DNA of 35,378 bases, taken from Saprospiraceae bacterium UBA7328. GTDB taxonomy: Bacteria > Bacteroidota > Bacteroidia > Chitinophagales > Saprospiraceae. The translations under genes and the position numbers were made by a program. A model generated the notes under the pieces. The model was not told the origin of the DNA. It did not search any database and saw only the letters and a list, made by a program, of their open reading frames with translations. This document shows positions 16,328-25,231 of this stretch, in pieces. How positions within the stretch are numbered: position 1 is the stretch's first letter; the number at the start of each line of letters is the position of its first letter. The DNA is taken from assembly GCA_002471345.1 (NCBI GenBank), contig DKPS01000195.1:11068-46445 (forward strand), in the 5' to 3' direction.

Positions 16328-17038
16328 ATGATTGAGAATGACAAAATGGGATCTATGGACTTTATAACGCTTAATGGATATAAACATAACTTCTTTGAAT
16401 CTCAGAGGATTTCTGAGGAAGAGGCTAAACAAAGAAGCCAATCATTCTATAACTGGTTAGATTCCAGAAGATCTGTTAGAGATTTCTCTGATCAGAATGT
16501 ACCAAAAGAAGTTATAGAGAATTTGATAAAAAGCGCATCAACTGCACCATCAGGAGCCCATAAACAACCATGGATATTCTGTGCAATTTCAAATGCTAAA
16601 CTCAAATGCGAAATTAGAATAGCAGCTGAGAAAGAAGAAAAAATTAGTTACGAATCTCGAATGAGTGAAAGATGGAAACAAGACCTTGCACCTTTAGGAA
16701 CAGATATGAATAAACCATTTTTAGAAAGAGCACCTTGGCTCATTATAGCTTTCAAAAAAATATATGAAATCGATGAAAATGGATCAAAGCATAATAATTA
16801 CTATGTCAATGAATCTATTGGTATAGCATGTGGCATGCTTATATCAGCTATACATAATGCGGGTTTGGTGACATTGACACATACACCAAGCCCAATGAAT
16901 TTTTTGGCATCTATTTTAAATAGACCGAGTAATGAAAGGGCTTTTTTACTATTACCTGTTGGCTATGCAGAACAACCTGCATATGTGCCGGATATAGAAA
17001 GGAAAGAGCTGAGTAATGTTTCTTTTTTTTATGAATAG
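16328..17038 (+). CDS. Iodotyrosine deiodinase-like flavin nitroreductase
   Basis: The 236-residue protein is in the nitroreductase fold family and binds FMN through SRRSVRDFS (46-54) and TAPSGAHKQPW (72-82). It resembles iodotyrosine deiodinase (IYD) more than ordinary nitroreductases. The IYD active-site lid residues that hold the substrate zwitterion (Glu157, Tyr161, Lys182 in human) align in both identity and spacing with Glu104, Tyr108 and Lys129. Such enzymes reductively remove halogens from mono- or di-halotyrosines. A functional homologue is known from Haliscomenobacter, a Saprospiraceae member. No signal peptide is seen. The gene follows the interrupted small membrane gene and is probably cotranscribed with it. 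Activity on halotyrosine is inferred. Confidence 0.85.
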   Translation: MIENDKMGSMDFITLNGYKHNFFESQRISEEEAKQRSQSFYNWLDSRRSVRDFSDQNVPKEVIENLIKSASTAPSGAHKQPWIFCAISNAKLKCEIRIAAEKEEKISYESRMSERWKQDLAPLGTDMNKPFLERAPWLIIAFKKIYEIDENGSKHNNYYVNESIGIACGMLISAIHNAGLVTLTHTPSPMNFLASILNRPSNERAFLLLPVGYAEQPAYVPDIERKELSNVSFFYE

Positions 17039-17311
17039 GTTTTCAGTATTACCTCGTTTTTTTAGAAATATGAGGATTTTTGAGACCTTGAAATATAATC
17101 GAAAATTGAATCAAAAGAATTGGATTTTTAAGATATTAAACCTCATATCATATTCACAATTTGGCAAAATACACCTTTGGTTGGTCTAACTCATGGCTAC
17201 TTTGATATATAATTCAGCGCAATTGGAACCCAAAATTCAGTATATCCATTAATGTGAATATCTTTATCACTCATTTTAAGAAAGACATTTCGATATAAAT
17301 TATAAAGCAAA

Positions 17312-18928
17312 ATGGCAAGACGTAGACTAACGATGTTCTCCAAGCTTCTTTTGACCATCCTTATTGTTGGAGCGATTGTATTTGGAGGAAAGTACCTTTT
17401 AGACAATACTTCTTTAGGTGGTGAACTTCAAAATCAAGTAGATAGGATGGACCGTGACCAAGGAAGTAGTTATGATGATGTATCATCTTCTGTAGGAAGT
17501 GATGAAAGTAATAAAGGAAATTTCACTGGACGAGATGATGATGTGATAAAAATAGGAGTAGTGACCTGGGGAGGATATGCTGGAGGACAATATTTTAATG
17601 AAGGATTTGAAGCCAGTCGAAATTCTCGTTTTTATAAAGACCACGGACTCAAAGTTGAGTTCAAAGTTTTAGATGATTTTGAGGCCTCTCGTAATGCTTT
17701 TAGAGCTGATGAAGTAAATCTGTTATGGGCGACTATAGATGCATTTCCAACAGAGGTGAATGGATTGTCTGATTTTGATCCAGTCATTGTCATGCAAGCT
17801 GATTGGTCCAGAGGTGGAGATGCTGTGGTTGTAAGGAGAGGAATAACAAAAGTCTCTGATCTCAGAGGAAAAAAGATAGCTGTTGCAGAATTAACACCGT
17901 CACATTCGTTCTTGATATGGTTGTTAGAAGCAGGTGGGTTGAGTACATCTGATGTAGAGATCGTACCTCAGGCCAGTGCTATAGATGCAGCTGAAATATT
18001 CAAATCTCAAAGAGTGGATGCAGCTGTAGTCTGGAGCCCAGATGATATCCTTTGTGTGAAAGCTGTACCAGGCTCTAGAATATTAGAGAATACTAAATCT
18101 GCAGCGTACATCATCGCTGATGTGTTTATGGCTAAAAGACAATATGTAGAAAGCAATAGGGATGCTTTGCAAAAGCTTTATGAGGGATGGATGACAGGAT
18201 CTGCTGAAATCAATAGTGACAATAGGTCAAGAAGAAAAGCAGCTCAAATTTTATCAAGAGAATTCACGGAAAGAGGAACAGCGCTAACTGCTGATGAAGC
18301 AGATGAGATGATAGGTAATGTCAGATTAACAACTCATGGTGACAATAAAAATTTCTTTGGTCTGAATTCTAATTATAAAGGTGTGGGAGGAAATAATCTA
18401 TACTCAAGTATGGCTGAGAGATATAGAGATCTAGGATTTATAGAAGGGCGAGTACCTGCTTGGAGACAGATTAATTACCCTCAGTTGGTAAATAGCACTT
18501 CGCTTACCCAAGAGATGCATTTTGCAGAGGCAAGCAAATCATTTGAAGCCGTTACTGAAGACGATAAAACAAAAGCCGCAATAGCTACTAAACAAGTAAG
18601 TATTAGATTCCGAACTGGTGAATACCAATTGGATGAGAATTCAAAGTATATTATTGATAAAGAGTTTGTAGATATAGCAAGAGCATTTGGGAATTCTCGA
18701 ATTCGAATAGAAGGAAATACTGATAGTAGTGGCGACTATGCCCAGAATGTAGGTTTGTCTAGACAACGTGCACAGGCTGTTGCTGACTACTTAGTGAGTG
18801 AATATAACATGCCTAGAAATAGATTTGTAATAGTTGGTAATGGTCCAGATAAACCAGTCGCATCTAATAATACAGATGCCGGAAGAGCGCAAAATAGAAG
18901 AACTGATTTTGAGCTCATAGCTGAGTAA
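17312..18928 (+). CDS. NMT1/SsuA-type ABC substrate-binding protein fused to an OmpA peptidoglycan-binding domain
   Basis: The 538-residue protein has a single N-terminal membrane helix (about 10-29), a Ser/Asp-rich linker (40-75), and a periplasmic binding domain (about 77-390). That domain is of the nitrate/sulfonate/thiamine-precursor class: KIGVVTWGGYAGGQYF, VSDLRGKKIAVAELTPSHSF and VDAAVVWSPDD. The C-terminus (about 428-536) is an OmpA-like domain. Its likely diaminopimelate ligands Asp471 and Arg486 have the same 15-residue spacing as in Acinetobacter OmpA (Asp271/Arg286), and NVGLSRQRAQAV is canonical. It should be tethered at the inner membrane and also grip the cell wall. It is first in an operon with permease and ATPase genes (33 bases, then overlap). 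The substrate is unknown. Confidence 0.88.
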   Translation: MARRRLTMFSKLLLTILIVGAIVFGGKYLLDNTSLGGELQNQVDRMDRDQGSSYDDVSSSVGSDESNKGNFTGRDDDVIKIGVVTWGGYAGGQYFNEGFEASRNSRFYKDHGLKVEFKVLDDFEASRNAFRADEVNLLWATIDAFPTEVNGLSDFDPVIVMQADWSRGGDAVVVRRGITKVSDLRGKKIAVAELTPSHSFLIWLLEAGGLSTSDVEIVPQASAIDAAEIFKSQRVDAAVVWSPDDILCVKAVPGSRILENTKSAAYIIADVFMAKRQYVESNRDALQKLYEGWMTGSAEINSDNRSRRKAAQILSREFTERGTALTADEADEMIGNVRLTTHGDNKNFFGLNSNYKGVGGNNLYSSMAERYRDLGFIEGRVPAWRQINYPQLVNSTSLTQEMHFAEASKSFEAVTEDDKTKAAIATKQVSIRFRTGEYQLDENSKYIIDKEFVDIARAFGNSRIRIEGNTDSSGDYAQNVGLSRQRAQAVADYLVSEYNMPRNRFVIVGNGPDKPVASNNTDAGRAQNRRTDFELIAE

Positions 18929-18961
18929 TCGTTCTTTTAAATGAACAAAAATAAATAGAGG

Positions 18962-20068
18962 ATGAGTAATTGGATGTTCAAGTTGAGAGGGTCTTTGAAT
19001 AGGACTCAGGAACTTGTTTTGGGGTTCATTGGCTTAATCATTTTTATAGTTCTCTGGTGGCTAGCTGCAGAATATTTTTCAATACAGAAACCAATTATAG
19101 AAGGATATAATTCGGATATTTCTAATACAACGATAGGTCTGAATGTAGATTCATTAGCAAGAATAGACTCTATAGCTTATGCTAATGCTACTGAATTTGA
19201 AAAGGTTCATCCTCTTATTCCTCCTCCTTTAAAAGTTTTTCACTCTTTTGCACCATTAATAAATAAAGATGACCTTCTACCGAATTTACAAAAGTCCATT
19301 TGGTGGAACCTCCAAGGATATATATGGGCTATATTGATTGCTATTCCTTTAGGTTTTATAATTGGACTTTACCCCGTCTTCCGGGGCCTGTTCAGTAAGC
19401 AAGTGGACGCAATGCGATATATACCTCTAACTATTCTTACTGGAATATTTATAACATGGTTCGGAATTTACGATAAAATGAAAGTTGCTTTTTTGGCTTT
19501 TGGAATTATCGTATATCTATTACCTGTGGTGGTTCAGCGTATAAATGAAGTGAAAGATGTTTATCTGAAAACTGTTTTTACTATTGGGGCAACAGATTGG
19601 CAAACCATCAGGTCAGTTTACATCCCATCTGTAATGTCAAAACTAATGGATGATATCAGAGTGCTTACAGCTATATCATGGACATATATCATTATTGCTG
19701 AGCTGGTAAACAGACAAGGGGGGATTGGTTCTTTAGCATATATTAAGGCTCGTCAAGGACAAATAGAAAAGGTATTTGCAATACTCATAATCATTATTGC
19801 TATTGGGTTTTTACAAGATAGAATTTTTGCTTTTTTAGATAAAAACTTATTTCCTCATAAGACCTGTAAGTCTTTTGTTGGGGGAATCAAAGAATCAAGG
19901 TTTGGGTTATATGGTGTTTTGATGGCCTTGGTAATTGCGGCATTAATAACTACTGCTGGGATGGCTTCATCTAATGTCATGTTGATATTGGGTGTAATTG
20001 GAGTTTCAGCATTATTATTTGCATTCTATGGACAGTATATGGTAAGAAAAGCAAATGCAAATGGTTGA
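18962..20068 (+). CDS. ABC transporter permease (SsuC/TauC type) with periplasmic insertion and C-terminal membrane extension
   Basis: The 368-residue inner-membrane protein has a core BPD_transp_1 domain (about 110-290). Its EAA-type cytoplasmic loop is visible in FTIGATDWQTIRSVYIPSVMS, typical of nitrate/taurine/sulfonate permeases. Two additions are unusual. Between the first helix and the core lies about 60 polar residues (about 38-95), including NSDISNTTIGLNVDSLARID, presumably periplasmic. After the core (about 310-362) come two further helices, in LYGVLMALVIAALITTAG and VMLILGVIGVSALLFAFY. The gene lies between the OmpA-fused binding protein and the ATPase, overlapping the latter by 14 bases. 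Confidence 0.88.
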   Translation: MSNWMFKLRGSLNRTQELVLGFIGLIIFIVLWWLAAEYFSIQKPIIEGYNSDISNTTIGLNVDSLARIDSIAYANATEFEKVHPLIPPPLKVFHSFAPLINKDDLLPNLQKSIWWNLQGYIWAILIAIPLGFIIGLYPVFRGLFSKQVDAMRYIPLTILTGIFITWFGIYDKMKVAFLAFGIIVYLLPVVVQRINEVKDVYLKTVFTIGATDWQTIRSVYIPSVMSKLMDDIRVLTAISWTYIIIAELVNRQGGIGSLAYIKARQGQIEKVFAILIIIIAIGFLQDRIFAFLDKNLFPHKTCKSFVGGIKESRFGLYGVLMALVIAALITTAGMASSNVMLILGVIGVSALLFAFYGQYMVRKANANG

Positions 20069-20861
20069 TTTTAAAGAAACAGAAAGAGCGAATATTATAG
20101 ATCTCAAGGGAATTGGGCAGTCTTATGATGGTGGCAATAACTGGATAATCAAAGATCTGGATTTTGTCATAGAAGATAAACCTGATCAGGGTCAATTCGT
20201 GGTAATAATGGGAATGAGCGGAAGTGGGAAATCAACAATGCTCAGATATATTGCTGGACTCCAAGACCCAACAGAAGGAAAGGTTTTAGTAAAAAACAAT
20301 CCAGTAGGTAAGGACAATAGAGTCAGTATGGTATTTCAGCAATATTCATCTTTACCATGGCTTACGGTACTAGAAAATGTGGCCTTGGGATTAGAATTTA
20401 AAGGGGCTGATAAAAAGGAAAGGGAAGACAAGGCAAGAGAGCTTATTAAATTAGTAGGGCTGGAAGGGCATGAAGACAAATTTGCGCAATATCCTACCTT
20501 GTCAGGTGGTCAGCTGCAAAGAGTTGCTATAGCAAGAAGTTTGCTGGCTAATCCAGAAATATTGTTAATGGATGAGCCTTTTGGAGCATTGGATGTGAAG
20601 ACAAGATTGAGCATGCAGGATTTGCTATATGATATCTGGCACCAATTTCATAGTACAGTTATTTTTGTAACTCATGATATTGCCGAAGCAGTTTATCTAG
20701 GAGACGATATCTACATTTTGGGTAAAAACCCGTCTAAATTTTCAGAGCATATAGATGTTGACCTTCCTCTACAAAGAAGTAGAGAGACTAAAAGGTCACC
20801 TCGGTACAATGATTTAGTTCATCATGTGGAAGATACCATGATGCGGATGGCTGCTGAATAA
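20055..20861 (+). CDS. ABC transporter ATPase (SsuB/TauB type)
   Basis: The 268-residue ATPase has every expected motif: Walker A MGMSGSGKST, Q-loop VFQQYSSLPWLTV, signature LSGGQLQRVAIARSL, Walker B ILLMDEPFGALD and H-loop VTHDIAEAVYLGD. It energises the permease encoded just upstream. The called start overlaps the permease gene by 14 bases in another frame. A second Met (residue 3) would shorten the overlap slightly. Coupled translation with the permease is likely. The sequence is closest in style to the nitrate/sulfonate/taurine group, which does not fix the substrate. Confidence 0.93.
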   Translation: MQMVDFKETERANIIDLKGIGQSYDGGNNWIIKDLDFVIEDKPDQGQFVVIMGMSGSGKSTMLRYIAGLQDPTEGKVLVKNNPVGKDNRVSMVFQQYSSLPWLTVLENVALGLEFKGADKKEREDKARELIKLVGLEGHEDKFAQYPTLSGGQLQRVAIARSLLANPEILLMDEPFGALDVKTRLSMQDLLYDIWHQFHSTVIFVTHDIAEAVYLGDDIYILGKNPSKFSEHIDVDLPLQRSRETKRSPRYNDLVHHVEDTMMRMAAE

Positions 20862-20876
20862 ATTAAGTTTTTGAAT

Positions 20877-22349
20877 TTAACTGATCACTTCGTTTACGAC
20901 ATTTCCGAATAAGTCAGTTAACCTAAAATCTCTTCCTTGAAATGGATAGGTGAGGTCTAAATGATTTATTCCTAACTGATTTAACATTGTAGCTTGGAGA
21001 TCATGAATATGGACTCGACCATTTACTCCATTGTATCCAAAATCATCTGTAGATCCATGAGTATGACCAGCTTTTACTCCTCCACCAGCCATCCACATGG
21101 TATATGCATCTATATGATGATCCCTACCGGACCAATTATTATCTGATCCTGATCTATTTTCTTGCATAGGAGTTCTTCCAAACTCTCCTCCCCAGACTAT
21201 AAGCGTTTCATCTAGCATTCCCCTTTGCTTTAAGTCTTTAATCAAGGCTGCCATTGGTTTGTCTATTTCTTTGCAACGATCTTTAAAGCCATGATCAAGA
21301 GATACCTCCTCAGCATTGCCATGTGCATCCCATCCCCAATGAAATAGTTGAACATACCTAACTCCTTTTTCCACAAGTTTTCGTGCCAAAAGACAGTTGT
21401 TAGCAAAGCTTTCTTTTCCAGGATCTGTGCCATATGATTCATGTATATAATTGGGTTCGTCACTCATATCCATTACTTCTGGCACAGATATTTGCATCTT
21501 ATATGCCATCTCATATTGTTCTATACGCGTTAAAGTTTCTGGGTCCTGATAGACGTTGTATTCTTCTTGATTTATATCATTTATTGCATCGATAATGTCT
21601 TTTCTTAATGGTCTAGATACATTTTCAGGATCAGACAGAAAAAGAATTGGGTCTCCTTGTGATCTGCATTGTACTCCTTGATACATAGATGGCAGAAATC
21701 CGCTGCCCCAAACACTTTTTCCTGCGCTAGGAGTTTTACCTCCAGATACTAAAACTAAATATCCTGGTAAATTGTCATTTTCGCTACCCAGGCCATATGT
21801 AGCCCAAGATCCAATACTAGGACGCCCCATTCGAGGACTACCAGTATGTAAAAACAATTGAGCTGGTGCATGATTAATTTCATCAGTGTGCATTGCTTTC
21901 AGAAAACATACATCATCTACAACAGTGCTAAATTCTGGAAGCAGATCAGAAACCCAAGCACCAGACTGACCGTATTGTTCGAATTTTGCTCTTGGACCCA
22001 ACATTTTAGGCTTGCCAGAAATAAAGGCAAATCTTTTTCCTTCCATAAATGAATCAGGGCATGGCTGATCATGAAGTTTTTCTAGTTCAGGCTTGTAATC
22101 AAATAATTCTAATTGAGAAGGAGCACCTGCCATATGAAGAAAGATGACATTTTTAGCTTTTGGTGCATATTGAGTGAGATTATTCCCAATATTATTAATT
22201 AGGTCATTTTGACTGATTGTATTATCAGTACTACAGCCAAACATGGACCCCATGGCTATCATTCCCATTCCCGTAGTACATTCTTTGAGGAAATGTCTTC
22301 TAGTCTGCGCTTCAACTTTACGATTTATGTATTCTGATTGGAGTTTCAT
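20877..22349 (-). CDS. DUF1501 family protein with Tat-type signal
   Basis: The 490-residue protein matches DUF1501, a sulfatase/alkaline-phosphatase-like fold. Its N-terminus has a twin-arginine motif TRRHFLKEC (Arg17-Arg18) and a lipobox-like MFGC with Cys39, so export and lipidation are likely. Family motifs include VIFLHMAGAPSQLELFDYKP, HTDEINHAPAQLFLHTGSP, FHWGWDAHGN and VWGGEFGRTPMQ. His and Asp residues in these are plausible metal ligands. It starts three bases after the PSCyt1/PSD1 gene, a pairing that is very common in Planctomycetes and some marine Bacteroidota. The biochemical role is not established; a part in degradation of sulfated or complex carbohydrate is often suggested. 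Confidence 0.9.
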   Translation of the reverse strand: MKLQSEYINRKVEAQTRRHFLKECTTGMGMIAMGSMFGCSTDNTISQNDLINNIGNNLTQYAPKAKNVIFLHMAGAPSQLELFDYKPELEKLHDQPCPDSFMEGKRFAFISGKPKMLGPRAKFEQYGQSGAWVSDLLPEFSTVVDDVCFLKAMHTDEINHAPAQLFLHTGSPRMGRPSIGSWATYGLGSENDNLPGYLVLVSGGKTPSAGKSVWGSGFLPSMYQGVQCRSQGDPILFLSDPENVSRPLRKDIIDAINDINQEEYNVYQDPETLTRIEQYEMAYKMQISVPEVMDMSDEPNYIHESYGTDPGKESFANNCLLARKLVEKGVRYVQLFHWGWDAHGNAEEVSLDHGFKDRCKEIDKPMAALIKDLKQRGMLDETLIVWGGEFGRTPMQENRSGSDNNWSGRDHHIDAYTMWMAGGGVKAGHTHGSTDDFGYNGVNGRVHIHDLQATMLNQLGINHLDLTYPFQGRDFRLTDLFGNVVNEVIS

Positions 22350-22352
22350 TAG

Positions 22353-25085
22353 CTAGGATTTATTTAAGAAAGCATCGAGATTGAAGATAGTATGGGCTAT
22401 AACAGCTGAAGGACTTTGTAAGTGTGCTTCAGAAGAATTTATGTATTCGAATAGCTTAGAGTCAGCTTTCTCATACAAATCTATAAGCACAGATTTCGTA
22501 AGGTTGTCTATTTCTGAATTGAGACTTTTTCTATAGGCATATTCGATTCTTTTGTCAACTTTTTCACTGTAATCATTCATCAATTTCCCCAATTGATTTG
22601 CTGCCTCTATATATACAGGATCATTAAGTGTTACTAATGCTTGATTAGGCGTATTTGTAGTGATTCTTTCGCTTCTACATACTTCTCTAGTAGGACTATC
22701 AAAAGCCTCCATTGATGGATATGGCGATGATCTTTTCCAATATGTATAGATTCCTCTACGGTATTTGTGATTGCCTTCAGAGGTGATCCATTGATTATTA
22801 TTGTATACAGTTTGCCATACTCCTTTGGGCTGAGGTGGCATGACGGAAGGTCCGCCTATACTGTCAAAAAGTAGTTCACTTATTGCTAGGGCTTGATCTC
22901 TTATTTGTTCTGCTGTAAGTCTAAATCTAGGACCTCTTGAATAGTATTTGTTATATGGGTCTATGTCCAACTTTTGTTTAGACGCTTTAGATGACTGGCA
23001 ATATACATTGGATGTAAGAATTTCTTTTATCAGTTTTTTGATGCTCCATTTATGTGTATGAACGAGACTGTAGGCTAGATAATCTAATAATTCAGGATGA
23101 GTCGGCACCTCCCCTTGGGAGCCAAAATCTTCTAAAGTAGAAACTATGCCTTGTCCGAATATGTAAGCCCATACCCGATTAACTATTACTCTGGCTGTTA
23201 GTGGGTTTGATTTATCTGTAAGCCACTGAGCTAATTCTAGTCTATTCTTTATTCCCACATTGTTTAGATTGAAGATTTTTGGCACGTTTGGAATTACAGT
23301 GTCTCCTCGCGTCCTTTGATTTCCTCTGACATGGATTTGGTTTGGTCGCAAAAGTTTCCAAGATTTTTCTTTGACAATGGGAGTTTTTTCTGCTTTGTCT
23401 CTTAGAGCTATGAGGTCTTCTTTCTTCTTTTGTGAAACTGAGTTTTCTTGAAAATTATCAAATTTCAATTCAAATTCTTTGAAAAGAACAATTCCTTCAG
23501 GTACTTCTAATGAAGGGTTTGTAATTTCAAATATGATGTCATGTTTTCCATTGATTGAACTAGAAATCGGCATTAGCAGCTTTTTCCATTCATGCCTTCC
23601 TGACCATTCATGGCCACTGACACTTTTTGTTTTTTGAAAGCCTGATTGATGAAGTTGATGACCATTTATGGAATCAAGGCTGACTTTAATTAGAGCTTTT
23701 TCTCCAGAAGTGGCATAGGTCGCTTCTATGCCAATTAGATGATCGAAGTCAATATTTTTATACATGAAGTAGAACTGCCGATCTTTCATATCATTGACAT
23801 TATTGGTCCAGTTGCTCATAATTCCATCAGGAAAAATTAACATATTGTAGAAGTCGTCACAATCTCTTGGCAGTAATTTGGGATAGATGGCTTTTTTTAT
23901 TTTTTCAACAGTAGGTAAGCTTTTATTAATTTGCTTGTCTTCAACTTTAGAAATGAAAGCTACAATATCATTTATTTCTTCTTTTGACTTAGTTGTAAAT
24001 GTTTCAATTACCGGAAACTCTCCAGCTAGATCTGCATCAATTGTATTGTTGAAAAAAGACATTGATTCGAAGAACTCTTTTTGAGAAATAGGATCATAAG
24101 GATGATCATGGCATTGAGCACAAGCAATAGTAGTGCCTTGCCAAATCTCAAAGGTGGTATTTAGGCGATCCATTACAGCTGCTACTCTAAATTCTTCATC
24201 ATCGGTCCCACCTTCGGTATTGGTCATGCTATTCCTGTGAAATGCAGTGGCAATAAGCTTTTCTTCGTCAAATGAATCGAGCAAGTCTCCAGCCAATTGA
24301 TCTATTGTAAATTGATCGAATGGAATATCATCATTTAGTGCATTAATGACCCAATCTCGATATCTCCATATATTTCTATGAGGATCTTTTTCATATCCTT
24401 TGGAATCTGCATACCTAGCCAAGTCTAGCCACATCGCTGACCAATGTTCACCATAACTAGAAGAAGAAATTAATTGGTCCAAATACTTATCATAGCCAAT
24501 TTCATTATTAAGGTATTGGTTTGCTAGTTTTTCTTTAGGGGGTAATCCAGTGGCATCTTGACTTGCCCTTCTTACCAATTTGTTCTTTTCTATTTCCCTA
24601 TTTGGAGACAATCCAAGTAAATCAAGTTTTTGGAAAATATACTTGTCAATATTTGTCGCCGCCCATTGATCCTTAACATCTGGGATTGTAGGGTTTTCCA
24701 CTGGAAGATAGGACCAGTGAGTGTCCCATTTGGCGCCTTGATCAATCCATTTTTTTATTTTTTCTCTTTCACCATGAGGAATAGGGTCATGATCTCGAGG
24801 CATAGCATAATCTGGGTCATTGGATAGAATTCGTTTATATATTTCACTTTTTGAAGCGTTACCAGGAATTAAAGCGGGTATACCAGTTTTTGAACTTCGA
24901 GAGAGCGTTTCTTCTTTAGTAAGAAGGCTTAGCCCACCATGTTTTTTCACCCCTCCATGACAAGCTATACATCTAGAATTGAGTATAGGTTTTATATCAT
25001 TACTATAACTGATTTGCTCCTCATTACACGATAGTATCAGAAGCAGTGTAAAAAAAATGGTTGTAAGTCTAAAGAGCATCAACAA
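22353..25085 (-). CDS. PSCyt1/DUF1549/DUF1553 multidomain c-type cytochrome lipoprotein
   Basis: The 910-residue protein begins with a lipoprotein signal (LLLILSC, Cys20). A cytochrome c-like domain has haem motif CIACH (Cys39, Cys42, His43) and a possible axial Met95. The DUF1549 (PSCyt2) domain (about 145-345) has a second CxxCH motif, CAQCH (Cys322-His326), in GTTIACAQCHDHPYDP. The DUF1553 (PSD1) domain (about 625-890) follows, with LTARVIVNRVWAYIFGQGIV and PNQALVTLNDP. Between them (about 400-590) is a segment I do not recognise that looks like a beta-rich sensor or carbohydrate-binding domain. It is translated with the DUF1501 gene three bases downstream. Electron transfer in the periplasm is plausible; substrates are unknown. 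Confidence 0.9.
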   Translation of the reverse strand: MLMLFRLTTIFFTLLLILSCNEEQISYSNDIKPILNSRCIACHGGVKKHGGLSLLTKEETLSRSSKTGIPALIPGNASKSEIYKRILSNDPDYAMPRDHDPIPHGEREKIKKWIDQGAKWDTHWSYLPVENPTIPDVKDQWAATNIDKYIFQKLDLLGLSPNREIEKNKLVRRASQDATGLPPKEKLANQYLNNEIGYDKYLDQLISSSSYGEHWSAMWLDLARYADSKGYEKDPHRNIWRYRDWVINALNDDIPFDQFTIDQLAGDLLDSFDEEKLIATAFHRNSMTNTEGGTDDEEFRVAAVMDRLNTTFEIWQGTTIACAQCHDHPYDPISQKEFFESMSFFNNTIDADLAGEFPVIETFTTKSKEEINDIVAFISKVEDKQINKSLPTVEKIKKAIYPKLLPRDCDDFYNMLIFPDGIMSNWTNNVNDMKDRQFYFMYKNIDFDHLIGIEATYATSGEKALIKVSLDSINGHQLHQSGFQKTKSVSGHEWSGRHEWKKLLMPISSSINGKHDIIFEITNPSLEVPEGIVLFKEFELKFDNFQENSVSQKKKEDLIALRDKAEKTPIVKEKSWKLLRPNQIHVRGNQRTRGDTVIPNVPKIFNLNNVGIKNRLELAQWLTDKSNPLTARVIVNRVWAYIFGQGIVSTLEDFGSQGEVPTHPELLDYLAYSLVHTHKWSIKKLIKEILTSNVYCQSSKASKQKLDIDPYNKYYSRGPRFRLTAEQIRDQALAISELLFDSIGGPSVMPPQPKGVWQTVYNNNQWITSEGNHKYRRGIYTYWKRSSPYPSMEAFDSPTREVCRSERITTNTPNQALVTLNDPVYIEAANQLGKLMNDYSEKVDKRIEYAYRKSLNSEIDNLTKSVLIDLYEKADSKLFEYINSSEAHLQSPSAVIAHTIFNLDAFLNKS

Positions 25086-25231
25086 GTATTAGTATTTGAC
25101 CTGTTAATTTATAGATAATATTTAAAACCGATTATATATCCGGCATAATAGATTAATAAGCAACGCAATTGTTTTTACTTATTTTCGCGTCGTTTTTATA
25201 AAAATACTGGCTAAGCCATCACAATTGAGAA

